Below, one piece after another: positions 32,056 through 42,006 of a stretch of 64,000 nucleotides of DNA. The position numbers were made by a program, and so were the translations under genes. Under the pieces are notes generated by a model that had not been told where the DNA came from, made no database searches, and worked only from the letters and a program-made list of their open reading frames with translations. The stretch covers positions 22,450 to 86,449 of the forward strand of contig SVJM01000005.1 of the NCBI GenBank assembly GCA_015068975.1, given 5' to 3'. The DNA is from Oscillospiraceae bacterium. GTDB taxonomy: Bacteria; Bacillota; Clostridia; UMGS1810. How positions within the stretch are numbered: position 1 is the stretch's first letter; every line of letters begins with the position of its first letter.

Positions 32056-34242
32056 TTATTGAGTGCTTCTTACTACATCTATTACATCTCTGATTGCCTT
32101 TATCTTATTCATAATCTTATTCACCTGTTCAAGATCAGATATATCCATAGTCATATCTATAATGCTGACAGTACCCTTATTTCTTGCATTAAGTGAACGT
32201 ATTGTAGTTTTCATATCTGCCATAACCTGTGCAATATCAAGCAAAAGCCCTGCTCTTTCGTTACATTCGATTTTGAGTGTAACTGTAAATACAGTATCCT
32301 TGGACTTAGCCCATGCCACTTCTATAAGACGTGACTTTTCTTCAGGATCTGTGTATGCAGTTGCAATATTCGGACAATCCTGTCTGTGCACAGATACACC
32401 TCTGCCTCTTGTGATATATCCTATGATACTGTCACCCGGTACAGGATTACAGCATCCTGCATATCTTATGAGGCAGTTGTTAAGACCTGATACGATAACA
32501 CCACTTGATGATGTCTGAAGCTTTGCCTTTTGGGTATCGGCGGATGCAGGTGCAGTAGCAATCGGTATAACAGGCTCGCTTATTTCTGCAAGCTTCTTGG
32601 CTTCTTCCTTGATCTTTGCAGCAACCTTTGATACAGGAAGTCCGCCATATCCTACACTTGCATACAAATCATCTATTGTTCCGAAGCCATAGCGCTTAAA
32701 CATTGCCTTGATAGCATCGCCCTTAAGGTGATCAGCAATATTTAAGTTGTTGTGCTTAAGCTCTCTTTCTACAGCTTCCTTTCCTGCGATAATATTTTCT
32801 TCTCGTTTTTCCTTCTTGAACCACTGGTTGATTTTGTTTTTTGCCACACTGGTTTTTACGATTTTTAGCCAGTCACGGCTGGGGCCATGCACAGATGATG
32901 AGGTGATAACTTCCATAATATCACCATTTTCCATCTGATAGTCAAGAGGTACAATTTTGCCATTGGCTCTTGCACCCTGCATTTTGTAGCCGATTGCAGA
33001 GTGGATAGTGAATGCGAAGTCAATAGGAGTAGCTCCTGCAGGGAAGCTTATTACATCTCCCTTAGGTGTAAATACAAATACCTGATCGGTAAACAAATCA
33101 ATCTTAATAGCTTTTATGAATTCTTCTTCATCGTCTGTATTTGATTGAATTTCAATAAGCTGTCTTATCCATGAAAGCTTGGATTCTATACTGTCATCAT
33201 TTGCCTGTATGCCCTTGTATTTCCAGTGGGCTGCGATACCATTTTCTGCGATATCGTGCATTTCCTGGGTTCTTATCTGGATTTCAAAAGGCTTACCCTG
33301 AGGACCAATGACAGTTGTATGCAGTGACTGATACATATTTGGCTTTGGCATTGCAATATAGTCCTTAAATCTTCCCGGCATAGGAGTATAAAGCTCATGT
33401 GCAAGACCGAGAGCTGTATAGCAGTCGCTTAAGTTGTCTGTGATTATTCTTACTGCGAAAAGATCGTATATCTGATCCAGAGTTTTGTTCTGAGTGTACA
33501 TTTTACGATAAATACTGTAAAGATGCTTAGGTCTGCCATCTATACGGCATTTTATCCCCATTTCTTCCAGCTTGTTCTTCAGCTCAGATTTAACCTCTAC
33601 AATGAAGGCTTCTCTCTCGTGCCTTTTCTGGTTGATACCATCTACGATTTCGTGGTATGCTACAGGATCAATATACTTAAGACTCATGTCCTCAAGCTCC
33701 CATTTGATCTTGTACATACCAAGTCTGTGAGCAATAGGGGAGTATATGTTGAGAGTTTCTCTTGCGATTTCCCTCTGCTTTTCTTCTCTCATACTGATAA
33801 GGGTTGAGAGATTGTGAAGTCTGTCTGCAAACTTGATCATAATCACGCGTATATCCTTGGTCATAGCAAGGAACATCTTACGCATATTTTCCATATGTCT
33901 TTCTTCCTGAGATGTGAATGAAAGCTTATCAAGTTTTGTGAGACCGTCTACTAATTCTGCCACATTTTCTCCGAAAAGATTTTTTACATCCTCCAGAGTG
34001 TATTGTGTATCTTCAACAACATCATGCAAAAGGGCAGCACATATTGACTCTGAATCAAGCTTCAGTTCCGCAACAGTCTGTGCAACCTCAATAGGATGCA
34101 TAATATATGGATATCCTGAAATTCTTTTCTGATCCTTGTGCGCACCACTGGCAAACTCATACGCTTTGGTGATGAGCTCCAGATTTGCATTTGGATTATT
34201 CTTTTTGATTGTTTCCATAAGTTGATTGAATTTACGAATCAT
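32056..34242 (-). CDS. relA: Bifunctional (p)ppGpp synthetase/hydrolase
   Basis: Rel protein controlling the stringent response. Domains in order: HD hydrolase (~25-180; HPIEVAQTVAEL, LLHDVVEDT), synthetase (~235-350; RPKHLYSIYRKM, YQSLHTTVIGPQGKPFEIQIRT), TGS (~390-450; VFVFTPKGDVISFPAGATPIDF), helical and CC regions, and a C-terminal ACT domain. Both catalytic halves look intact. 728 residues. Start ATG 34242, seven bases after AAAGGAG; the ATG two codons earlier is too close. Downstream of recJ with a 32-base gap, same operon. Confidence 0.95.
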   Translation of the reverse strand: MIRKFNQLMETIKKNNPNANLELITKAYEFASGAHKDQKRISGYPYIMHPIEVAQTVAELKLDSESICAALLHDVVEDTQYTLEDVKNLFGENVAELVDGLTKLDKLSFTSQEERHMENMRKMFLAMTKDIRVIMIKFADRLHNLSTLISMREEKQREIARETLNIYSPIAHRLGMYKIKWELEDMSLKYIDPVAYHEIVDGINQKRHEREAFIVEVKSELKNKLEEMGIKCRIDGRPKHLYSIYRKMYTQNKTLDQIYDLFAVRIITDNLSDCYTALGLAHELYTPMPGRFKDYIAMPKPNMYQSLHTTVIGPQGKPFEIQIRTQEMHDIAENGIAAHWKYKGIQANDDSIESKLSWIRQLIEIQSNTDDEEEFIKAIKIDLFTDQVFVFTPKGDVISFPAGATPIDFAFTIHSAIGYKMQGARANGKIVPLDYQMENGDIMEVITSSSVHGPSRDWLKIVKTSVAKNKINQWFKKEKREENIIAGKEAVERELKHNNLNIADHLKGDAIKAMFKRYGFGTIDDLYASVGYGGLPVSKVAAKIKEEAKKLAEISEPVIPIATAPASADTQKAKLQTSSSGVIVSGLNNCLIRYAGCCNPVPGDSIIGYITRGRGVSVHRQDCPNIATAYTDPEEKSRLIEVAWAKSKDTVFTVTLKIECNERAGLLLDIAQVMADMKTTIRSLNARNKGTVSIIDMTMDISDLEQVNKIMNKIKAIRDVIDVVRSTQ

Positions 34243-34274
34243 AGACATTCTCCTTTATATAAGAATTCGATGTG

Positions 34275-36278
34275 TCATATGGACCTGTTTTTGAATGAAT
34301 AGTCGTTGTATGTGTGGGATTTCTCAAGATTGGTCTGCTTAAAAAATCCATTCAATTCCTGTATCTTTAGGCTTTCTTCGTCCTGGTGGTAGTCAATCAT
34401 ACCAAGCTCTTTTAAGATATCCAGACAAACAGTCACTTTTATAATACCGTGATGAATACGGCAAGTGTTGTATACCGTTTCTTCAAACTGCTCGTTGGTG
34501 CTATCAATTGTGCCGTTTGTGACAAAGTTTTTAACTGCTCTGTATATGTTTCCCACATCATCTCTTGTGACAAAGCGATTAAAAGAAGGGCGGATATCCT
34601 TGATGATAAACTGGGACATAGTACGGGAATTGTAGGTGTTTTCAGAAAGAATCCCTGCCACGTCCACTATATTTCCTTCTTTGTATCTTTTCATTATCTT
34701 CTGCATACCAAATGCAGGCATAATGGTGGTATTTCCTGATTTGTCTGATAATGTAATAAATGAGTGTGAGCTGTCCTTAAGATGCTTTAAGGATGTGATG
34801 GTAAGCTCCTTTATGCAAAACATAGGAGATCTGTTGCCCATTCCGCAAGGCTCAAGGACCTTTAACTGACGCAACGTGTCGAGGGATATGTCCTTAAGAG
34901 TGATTGTATCGTCAAGATATATTGTTGGAGTGGCAATCTCTTCTGTAATTATAGAGCCGGCATATTTGTTAATAGCTTCTTTGAATTCAGCAATTTTGGA
35001 ATTATCTATTGTAAGTCCTGCTGCAAGCTCATGGCCACCGTATTTCACAAGATAGTCCTTGTGAAAGTCCAGTGCATCAAACAGATTAAAGCCCTTGATG
35101 CTTCTTCCGGATGCTTTGGCAGTGGTATCATCTATACTCATCACAATTGATGGTTTGTAAAATGTATCTGTAAGTCGCGAAGATACGATACCGATTACAC
35201 CATGATGCCAACCCGGGTTTGCTACGATAATCACATTGTCCTTATAAGACTGGTTTTCATTTATAATATCAAGAGCTTCATTAAATATCTGTAGCTCTGT
35301 GGCTTTTCTTTTTTCGTTTTCTGCTTCCAGGACACGGGCGATTTCCATACCGGCTTCTTTTGTGTCACAGTCAAGAAGAGACACAGAGATAGACGCAGAT
35401 GCGATTCTGCCTGCAGCATTGAGCCTTGGACCGATTGCATATCCTATATTGGAAGCATTTACTTTGTTTATATCGATTTTTGATACTTCAAAAAGTGCTT
35501 TTAGTCCGGGATTATCTGTAGATTTCAATAGCTCCAGACCTTTTTGAGCGATGTATCTGTTTTCTCCTGTAAGCTCTACCAGATCTGCAATTGTTCCTAT
35601 TGCAGCGAAAGGAAGATATCTTTTTAGGATGTTGTCTTTGCTGTTGCTCAGTGCACATATAAGCTTAAATGCCACTCCTGCGCCTGCGAGATGAACAAAG
35701 GGGTATCCGGACGGTATCTTTGGATTGATCACTGCGATACAATCAGGTGTTCCGTCTCCCTGGAGAGAGTGATGGTCTGTTATGATCAGGTCGATTCCAA
35801 GTTCTTTGCAAAGTATGGCTTCCTTTATTGCAGATATACCAAGATCCACTGTCACTATAAGCTCTGTACCTTTGTCCCTAAGTGAAGTAACAGCACTTTC
35901 TGACAGACCATATCCCGAGTCCATTCTGTCAGGGATGAAATAGTCTGTATTGGCACCGGATTTTTTCAGGTAGTCATAGAGCATATAGGTACTGGTAATG
36001 CCGTCCACATCATAGTCGCCATATACAGTTATTTTTTGATTTTTTTCAATTGCAGTTCTGATTCTGTCTACTGCCTTTTGCATATCATTGAGCAAGAAGG
36101 GATCGTTTTGTGCAGAAGAATCAGTTTCGAGATAAAGCTCATAGTCCTTATTGCATCTGTTGAGTACGGTTTTTGCAACAGATGGAGCCAATCCGTATTT
36201 TTCAGATACTTTTTTGATAAGTGCTTCATCTCCGGGGTATTCCACCCAATTTTTTCTTCTTATAAATTTGTTTTTCAT
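34275..36278 (-). CDS. recJ: Single-stranded-DNA-specific exonuclease RecJ
   Basis: 5'-3' ssDNA exonuclease of the DHH family used in recombination and repair. Motifs: ITVYGDYDVDGITSTYML (motif I), VTVDLGIS, LIITDHHSL (DHH), and DHHA1 with YGGHELAAGLTI, followed by an OB-fold. 667 residues; the ~100-residue C-terminal tail is longer than in E. coli, as common in Firmicutes. The start has only a weak ribosome site (GAGAAA). First gene of the recJ-relA transcript. Confidence 0.92.
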   Translation of the reverse strand: MKNKFIRRKNWVEYPGDEALIKKVSEKYGLAPSVAKTVLNRCNKDYELYLETDSSAQNDPFLLNDMQKAVDRIRTAIEKNQKITVYGDYDVDGITSTYMLYDYLKKSGANTDYFIPDRMDSGYGLSESAVTSLRDKGTELIVTVDLGISAIKEAILCKELGIDLIITDHHSLQGDGTPDCIAVINPKIPSGYPFVHLAGAGVAFKLICALSNSKDNILKRYLPFAAIGTIADLVELTGENRYIAQKGLELLKSTDNPGLKALFEVSKIDINKVNASNIGYAIGPRLNAAGRIASASISVSLLDCDTKEAGMEIARVLEAENEKRKATELQIFNEALDIINENQSYKDNVIIVANPGWHHGVIGIVSSRLTDTFYKPSIVMSIDDTTAKASGRSIKGFNLFDALDFHKDYLVKYGGHELAAGLTIDNSKIAEFKEAINKYAGSIITEEIATPTIYLDDTITLKDISLDTLRQLKVLEPCGMGNRSPMFCIKELTITSLKHLKDSSHSFITLSDKSGNTTIMPAFGMQKIMKRYKEGNIVDVAGILSENTYNSRTMSQFIIKDIRPSFNRFVTRDDVGNIYRAVKNFVTNGTIDSTNEQFEETVYNTCRIHHGIIKVTVCLDILKELGMIDYHQDEESLKIQELNGFFKQTNLEKSHTYNDYSFKNRSI

Positions 36279-36317
36279 TTCATTATTTCTCTATTCAAAA
36301 AGTTATATTAATACAAT

Positions 36318-36346
36318 ATTATATCATTTTATCAGATACTATTCAA
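36318..36346 (-). promoter_or_regulatory. Promoter of recJ-relA
   Basis: On the minus strand TTGAAT (36346-36341), 17-base spacer, consensus TATAAT (36323-36318), 40 bases before the recJ start. Confidence 0.7.
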
Positions 36347-36447
36347 GAGAAATGTTTGCTTATTTATAATATTTTTTTATAAATTCACAAAATATCTGTT
36401 CAAATTAAAAAAAATATAGTATAATGCAATTTATAGGAGGGATTTTG

Positions 36448-37089
36448 GTGAGAAGAAGTGAAAAGGTTTTAAAGATAAAAGAAATATTTGATATAGAATA
36501 TTATGATGCCAAGTGTTCACTGGATTTCGATACACCACATCAGCTTCTTGTAGCGGTTCAGTTGTCGGCACAGTGTACAGACAAAAGAGTAAACATCGTG
36601 ACAAAGGATTTGTTCAGAAAGTATACATCGGTATATGACTTTGCAAATGCCGATATAGAAGAACTTAAGGAAGATATCCGTCCTTGCGGATTTTACAAAA
36701 ACAAAGCAAAAAACATCATTGCATCTTCTAAGGATATAGTGGAGAAGTTTAACGGTGAGCTTCCTCAGACTATGGAAGAAATGCTTTCTCTTGCAGGTGT
36801 AGGGAGAAAGACAGCAAACCTTGTGCTTGGAGATTTGTTTGGTGTGCCGGGACTTGTGATAGACACCCACGCAATAAGACTTACAAACCGCTTTGGACTT
36901 ACAAAATACAAGGACCCTTACAGGATAGAAATGGATCTTAATAAGATTGTTCCTGATGATTACAAGATGAGATTTTGTCATCAATTGGTATATCATGGGA
37001 GAAGGTACTGTATGGCAAGAAATCCAAACTGTGAAGAGTGTCCTGCAAAAGCACTTTGTAAGTATTATGAAACTAAAAGAAAGGATTGA
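36448..37089 (+). CDS. nth: Endonuclease III (DNA glycosylase/AP lyase)
   Basis: Removes oxidised pyrimidines. The helix-hairpin-helix with catalytic lysine is in LAGVGRKTANLVLG, the catalytic aspartate in VIDTHAIRL, and the C-terminal 4Fe-4S loop is C-x6-C-x2-C-x5-C (CMARNPNCEECPAKALC). 213 residues, the standard length. Start GTG 36448, seven bases after AGGAGG; TTG 36445 is an alternative. The response-regulator gene follows after four bases, an unusual pairing for nth. Confidence 0.95.
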   Translation: MRRSEKVLKIKEIFDIEYYDAKCSLDFDTPHQLLVAVQLSAQCTDKRVNIVTKDLFRKYTSVYDFANADIEELKEDIRPCGFYKNKAKNIIASSKDIVEKFNGELPQTMEEMLSLAGVGRKTANLVLGDLFGVPGLVIDTHAIRLTNRFGLTKYKDPYRIEMDLNKIVPDDYKMRFCHQLVYHGRRYCMARNPNCEECPAKALCKYYETKRKD

Positions 37090-37093
37090 TATT

Positions 37094-37807
37094 ATGACCT
37101 TAGAAAACAGAATTCTTATAGTAGACGATGACAAGAACATATGTGAGCTTGTAAGACTCTATCTGGAAAAGGAAGGCTATGTGACAGATATTGCATATGA
37201 CGGAAGAACTGCTCTGGATAAATTCAGTGAAAATCCACCTATGGCAGTGGTACTTGATATAATGCTTCCTGTGATAGACGGCATAGAAGTGCTCAAAGAA
37301 ATAAGAAGGATGGGAAATATCCCTGTAATAATGCTTACTGCCAAAGGGGAAACCTTTGACAAGGTCCTTGGACTTGAGCTTGGAGCAGATGACTATATTG
37401 TCAAGCCCTTTGAACCAAAGGAGCTTGTAGCCAGAGTGAAGGCTGTAATGAGAAGATATGAAGTGAAAACTTCTAACAAAAAAGAAGTTGTGTTTCCAAA
37501 CCTGAGTGTAAACCTGAATACTTATGAACTGAAGGTAGGCGGAGAAAATATTGATATACCGCCTAAGGAACTGGAGCTTTTGTATTTCTTATCATCAAAC
37601 CCAAACAAAGTCTTTACCCGTGATCAGCTTCTTGATCAGGTGTGGGGGTATGATTTTTATGGTGATTCGAGAACAGTGGATGTGCATATAAACAGACTCA
37701 GAGAAAAGCTCTCAGGATTTGAAGATATATGGCAGGTAAAGACTGTCTGGAGAGTAGGATACAAATTTGAGGTGAATCCAAAATGGACAAACGCAAAAGC
37801 ATTTTAA
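37094..37807 (+). CDS. OmpR-family response regulator
   Basis: 237 residues: receiver domain (~1-120) with the acidic pair DDD near residue 10, phospho-acceptor Asp in VVLDIMLPVIDG (~53), and Lys in IVKPFEPKE (~103). A winged-helix DNA-binding domain (~135-230; PPKELELLYFLSSNPNKVFT, GDSRTVDVHINRLREKL) follows. The start is ATG 37094, five bases after the nth stop; in-frame upstream codons lie inside nth. It overlaps its histidine kinase by 25 bases. Probably senses envelope stress given the htrA neighbour. Confidence 0.93.
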   Translation: MTLENRILIVDDDKNICELVRLYLEKEGYVTDIAYDGRTALDKFSENPPMAVVLDIMLPVIDGIEVLKEIRRMGNIPVIMLTAKGETFDKVLGLELGADDYIVKPFEPKELVARVKAVMRRYEVKTSNKKEVVFPNLSVNLNTYELKVGGENIDIPPKELELLYFLSSNPNKVFTRDQLLDQVWGYDFYGDSRTVDVHINRLREKLSGFEDIWQVKTVWRVGYKFEVNPKWTNAKAF

Positions 37808-39240
37808 AAAGCCTTCTTATAGGTGGCTTTGCAGTGGTAATATTCAGCTTTGTCATTGTGGCAATATGCTTCTTTTCCATATCAGGAGGCAACTTCGAAA
37901 GGCAAAAAAAAGTTGCACTTGCAGACAAAAAGCAAATGCTTGAGAATAATGCGGATAAGGTATCACAGTATTTCGATGATTTCTTTATCGGTGTAGGTTC
38001 TCCTGCAGAGAGAGAATACAGATTGATGATGGGAAGAACTACCCTTGATATTATAAGTGAAGCTACCAACTCCACAATTATTGTATTTGATGCAGAGAAG
38101 GATATTGTGGCTGCCAGTGGCAAGGAATCACAGAGCTTCAATCACGGCTCAGTCAGCGGTAAATATGTGAACGATATCCTTGGCGGAAAAAATGTCTCCG
38201 ATTCAGATGTGGTGAAGGATCTGGGAGATGAAAATGTACTTACCATAGGAAGACCTATTGAATATAACGGATTTATTTATGGAGGAGTAATAATCAGCTC
38301 GCCTACAGTAGAGATAGTGAATAGCTTTAAGGAGATTATCCCTGATATGGCTGTCGCTATGCTGGTAGTGCTTCTTATAGCATTTCTTCTGTTTTACTTT
38401 ATATCCAAAAGGATTACCAATCCTATAAAGGAGATCAACAATGCGGTTACTCAGTTTTCCAAAGGTAAGTTTGAAAAAAGGGTGGAGTGCAGTGTAGAAA
38501 ATGAGCTTGGTTCCCTTTCTGACAATATAAACCAAATGGCAGACAGTATAGAAAATCTGGAGAAGATGCGCTCTACCTTTGTATCGGATGTATCTCATGA
38601 GTTAAGGACACCTATGACTTCTATTACCGGATTTGTGGAGGGGATTCTGGATGGTACTATCCCTAAGGAAAAGGAAGAAGAGTATCTTAATGTGGTTTTG
38701 ACTGAATCAAAAAGACTGTCAAGACTTGTGGCAGACCTTCTGAATATTTCCAGACTTGACGGCGGATACTATAAGGTGAACAAAAGTGAGTTTGACATAA
38801 ATGAGCTTGTAAGAATAGTGCTTATTAAGTTTGAAAATGAAATTACGCAAAAGGATATAAACCTTAGTCTTGAGCTTGAAAACGACAAACAAAATGTAAT
38901 GGCAGACAGTGACGGTATAAATCAGGTGATTACAAACATTATGCACAATGCCATCAAATTTACACCTGAAGGCGGAGATATTTGGGTAAAAATATCAAAG
39001 CGAAATCAAAAAGCATATGTAGAAATCAGAAATTCCGGTGAGGGGATCAAAAAAGAAAACCTTCCATTTATATGGGACAGATTTTTTAAGGCTGATACAT
39101 CGAGGGGAGACAATCCCAATGGTGTAGGGCTTGGACTTTTCATTGTACACAGTATCATTTCTCAGCACGGAGAGCAGATCAAAGCGGAAAGTGTGGAAGG
39201 GGAATATGCGAAATTTACCTTCACACTGGATGTTGTGTGA
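37783..39240 (+). CDS. Sensor histidine kinase
   Basis: Membrane sensor with two helices (~12-33 and ~186-207) flanking a ~150-residue extracytoplasmic sensing domain. Then HAMP (~208-260), HisKA with FVSDVSHELRTPMTSITG, and the HATPase domain with N box NIMHNAIKFT, G1 RNSGEGIK, and GVGLGLFIVHSII. 485 residues, complete. Overlaps the regulator gene by 25 bases, ensuring coupled expression. A 30-base hairpin and HtrA lie just downstream, so an envelope-stress pathway of the CssRS type is a reasonable inference. Confidence 0.93.
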   Translation: MDKRKSILKSLLIGGFAVVIFSFVIVAICFFSISGGNFERQKKVALADKKQMLENNADKVSQYFDDFFIGVGSPAEREYRLMMGRTTLDIISEATNSTIIVFDAEKDIVAASGKESQSFNHGSVSGKYVNDILGGKNVSDSDVVKDLGDENVLTIGRPIEYNGFIYGGVIISSPTVEIVNSFKEIIPDMAVAMLVVLLIAFLLFYFISKRITNPIKEINNAVTQFSKGKFEKRVECSVENELGSLSDNINQMADSIENLEKMRSTFVSDVSHELRTPMTSITGFVEGILDGTIPKEKEEEYLNVVLTESKRLSRLVADLLNISRLDGGYYKVNKSEFDINELVRIVLIKFENEITQKDINLSLELENDKQNVMADSDGINQVITNIMHNAIKFTPEGGDIWVKISKRNQKAYVEIRNSGEGIKKENLPFIWDRFFKADTSRGDNPNGVGLGLFIVHSIISQHGEQIKAESVEGEYAKFTFTLDVV

Positions 39241-39342
39241 TGAATGTGTGACAGAAAGCGGATAAAATCGGGAAAATATGAGAATATGTGCTTAATTGGT
39301 GCAATTGTTTACAATTTGTTTATATATTTTTAAAAATTATTC

Positions 39343-39372
39343 AGTATCATTAAGTTGAAGCTAAATGATACT
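39343..39372 (+). promoter_or_regulatory. Inverted repeat in the htrA leader
   Basis: AGTATCATT (39343-39351) and AATGATACT (39364-39372), nine perfect pairs with a 12-base spacer, 27 bases before the htrA ribosome site. No T run follows, so it is not a terminator; it may be a response-regulator operator or an mRNA hairpin. Confidence 0.5.
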
Positions 39373-39411
39373 ATCTTAAAACAAAATTTATATTGCATTG
39401 GAGGTATTATT

Positions 39412-40791
39412 ATGGATGAATTCAAAAAAGATTTATTTGATGAAGAAATAAAGTCAGAAGAAACAACAGAAGATGTATCAGCAGTTGAAAACATTGAAGA
39501 AATTGAAGAATATGAAGAGATTGTTGATGAGATTGTTGAGTCTGACGATGAAGAGAAGGATTTCTCCATCAATTTCTATGACAAGGGCGAAGAGAAAGAG
39601 ACCGCGGACAGTGGTTCTGAGTTTTATGTGACCACATATAACGATACTAAGAAAAAGAAAAAGAAGAAATTTGGCACATTGGCTTTGGTGACAGCAATTA
39701 TCCTTACAATGGTTGTTTCAGTGTTTGGTACATCATTTGTAGCACTTAAGTTTTATGAATACTCACTGAAAAACGAAAGTGAAACACCGCTTCTGGACAA
39801 AGCACAGGGTAAGCCTGCCAAAGCAATCACTGCAAATTCAAACAAAGAAAAGCTTGAAATCCCTGATATCGCAGAAAAAGTGGGACCTGCAGTTGTAGGT
39901 ATCATAAATAAGGCAACAAGCAAAAACTATTTCTATTATGCTCAGCCTGAAACAATCGAGCAGGGAAGTGGCTCGGGTATTATTATTTCAAGTGACGGAT
40001 ATATTATCACAAACTATCATGTAATAGAAGGGGCAGAAGAAATTACCGTTATCCTTAATACAGGAAAGGAATTGGCTGCTTCACTCAAAGGTGGCGATGC
40101 AAGGACAGACCTTGCACTGCTTAAGGTAGATGCAACAGACCTTCCCTTTGCAACACTTGGTGACAGTACAGCTCTTCGTGTAGGTGACCTTGCAGTAGCA
40201 ATCGGTAACCCACTCGGCCAGGAGCTTGCAGGAACAGTAACAGTTGGTTATATAAGTGCACTGAATCGTTCTATCACAATTGACAATAAGACTCTTACAC
40301 TTATTCAGACCGATGCAGCAATCAACCCCGGTAATTCCGGTGGTGCTCTGGTGAATGCATATGGCGAAGTAATAGGTATAAACACAGCTAAGATTTCTTC
40401 AAATCAGCTTGAAGGTCTGGGATTTGCAATTCCTACAGCAGAAGCCCGTCCTATTATCGAGGATCTTATGTCTGCAGGATATGTTAAGGGAAGACCTGTA
40501 ATCGGTATTTCCGGTCAGGCTATCACAAGCCAACAGGCAAAGGCTTACGGTCTTGTGGAAGGTGTATATGTATACTCAATTTCATCCACATCACCTGCAT
40601 ATATGTCAGGTCTCAAAATCGGTGATATTATCATTGAGGTAGAAGGACAGCAGGTAAAGACAGTAGACGAAATCAATAATATCAAGAATAAGTATAAGCC
40701 AAATGATGTAATAAATATCACAGTATGGAGAAATGGCACAACTATGACAGTGAAGCTTGTTCTTGGCGAAGAGACACCTGTTACCGGCTGA
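39412..40791 (+). CDS. HtrA-type membrane-anchored serine protease
   Basis: Envelope quality-control protease. A strongly acidic cytoplasmic N terminus (~1-80, many Glu/Asp), one membrane helix (~87-108), then a trypsin-like domain with catalytic His (ITNYHVIEGA), Asp (RTDLALLKVDA) and Ser (NPGNSGGALVN), and one C-terminal PDZ domain (YSISSTSPAYMSGLKIGDII). 459 residues. Start ATG 39412 with GGAGG seven bases upstream; the frame is open further up but without a ribosome site. Follows the two-component pair, as in cssRS-htrA loci. Confidence 0.92.
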   Translation: MDEFKKDLFDEEIKSEETTEDVSAVENIEEIEEYEEIVDEIVESDDEEKDFSINFYDKGEEKETADSGSEFYVTTYNDTKKKKKKKFGTLALVTAIILTMVVSVFGTSFVALKFYEYSLKNESETPLLDKAQGKPAKAITANSNKEKLEIPDIAEKVGPAVVGIINKATSKNYFYYAQPETIEQGSGSGIIISSDGYIITNYHVIEGAEEITVILNTGKELAASLKGGDARTDLALLKVDATDLPFATLGDSTALRVGDLAVAIGNPLGQELAGTVTVGYISALNRSITIDNKTLTLIQTDAAINPGNSGGALVNAYGEVIGINTAKISSNQLEGLGFAIPTAEARPIIEDLMSAGYVKGRPVIGISGQAITSQQAKAYGLVEGVYVYSISSTSPAYMSGLKIGDIIIEVEGQQVKTVDEINNIKNKYKPNDVINITVWRNGTTMTVKLVLGEETPVTG

Positions 40792-40867
40792 TAGTATCAT
40801 TAATTTGTTTGCTTCACGCAGTAAATTATTATGCGTGTGATTTCCAAATAATAGCAAAAACAGAAAG

Positions 40868-40892
40868 AGAAAGTCGTTCCCCCCGACTTTCT
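40868..40892 (+). terminator. Terminator after htrA
   Basis: AGAAAGTCG (40868-40876) with CGACTTTCT (40884-40892), followed by a pyrimidine run of repeated CTTTTT. Confidence 0.85.
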
Positions 40893-40985
40893 TTTTCTTT
40901 TTCTTTTTCTAATACTTGCATTGAATAATATTTTGTGATATACTAGCTAAGTTTAGGAAAAGATATACATAAAGGAAGTGTAATT

Positions 40986-41936
40986 TTGAAAGAAATTTTT
41001 TCTGTGTTCAGTGCCACACTTTCACCTATGCTTGTACTGTTTATATGTATGGTGATTGGATTTATACTAAATAAAAAAGAACTTATCCCCAGGGATACTG
41101 CTCAGGTGTTGTCTAAGCTTGAAAACTATATTCTGGTGCCCTCGCTTATCATAAATACATTTTCAAAATACTGTACGCCGGAGTCAGTAAGTGAGAATTA
41201 TAAGTATATTCTGTATTCTCTGATAGCACTTTTTATGGCGATAGTAATAGCAGTGCCGTTGTCAAAGCTTTTTGCAAAGAAGCCCTATGACAGAAATATA
41301 TATATTTATGCCCTGGCATTTGGTAATTTTTCCTTTATGGGAAATGCCATTGTGCCTGCCATTATGGGAGAGGAGTATCTGTATAACTATATGCTGTTTA
41401 CATTGTCCCTGAATGTGGCGGTTTATACATGGGGTGTGCTAATGCTTATACCTAAGTCAAAGTCCAAAAAGAGTCCTTTAAAGGCACTTCTTAATCCCAT
41501 ATTTATATCCATTATAATTGGTGCCACACTTGGACTTAGCGGTGCTTCCAACTATATGCCGAAATTTATTGGCTCCACAGTATCGGGATTTGCAGCATGT
41601 ATGGGGCCATTGGCGATGGTACTTACAGGATTTGTAGTAGCAGATTTTGATGTGGCAAAGCTTCTCAAAAAGAGAAGAGTATATACAGCAACAGCACTGA
41701 GACTGATAGTTTTTCCCGCCATATTTGTATCAGTACTGTACTTTTTGGGAGCAGATATTGTGACTCTTTCATTGGCATTTTTCGCCTTTGGTACACCACT
41801 TGGGCTCAATACAGTTGTGTTTCCTGCAGCATACGGCGGAGATACCTCAATAGGCGCATCTATGGCGATGATATCACATACCTTGTGTATTATAACAATT
41901 CCGCTTTTGTATTCGTTGTTGACAATAATTGTATAG
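40986..41936 (+). CDS. AEC-family transporter
   Basis: A 316-residue membrane protein with ten hydrophobic helices arranged as two five-helix halves, as in the auxin efflux carrier (AEC/Mem_trans) family. Characterised bacterial members carry malate or other carboxylates, but the substrate is not predictable here. Conserved features include NFSFMGNAIVPAI in the first half and FGTPLGLNTVVFPAAYGGD near the C terminus. TTG start with AAGGAAGTG upstream. It has its own terminator and is convergent with the EAL gene. Confidence 0.85.
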   Translation: MKEIFSVFSATLSPMLVLFICMVIGFILNKKELIPRDTAQVLSKLENYILVPSLIINTFSKYCTPESVSENYKYILYSLIALFMAIVIAVPLSKLFAKKPYDRNIYIYALAFGNFSFMGNAIVPAIMGEEYLYNYMLFTLSLNVAVYTWGVLMLIPKSKSKKSPLKALLNPIFISIIIGATLGLSGASNYMPKFIGSTVSGFAACMGPLAMVLTGFVVADFDVAKLLKKRRVYTATALRLIVFPAIFVSVLYFLGADIVTLSLAFFAFGTPLGLNTVVFPAAYGGDTSIGASMAMISHTLCIITIPLLYSLLTIIV

Positions 41937-41950
41937 AAATATGACAGAAA

Positions 41951-41983
41951 AAAGGAACCAAATTTTATAAATTTGGTTCCTTT
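41951..41983. terminator. Terminator after the AEC gene
   Basis: AAAGGAACCAAAT (41951-41963) with ATTTGGTTCCTTT (41971-41983), 13 perfect pairs, loop of seven. Confidence 0.88.
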
Positions 41984-42006
41984 CATTAGAATATAATTAA
42001 TAAAAT

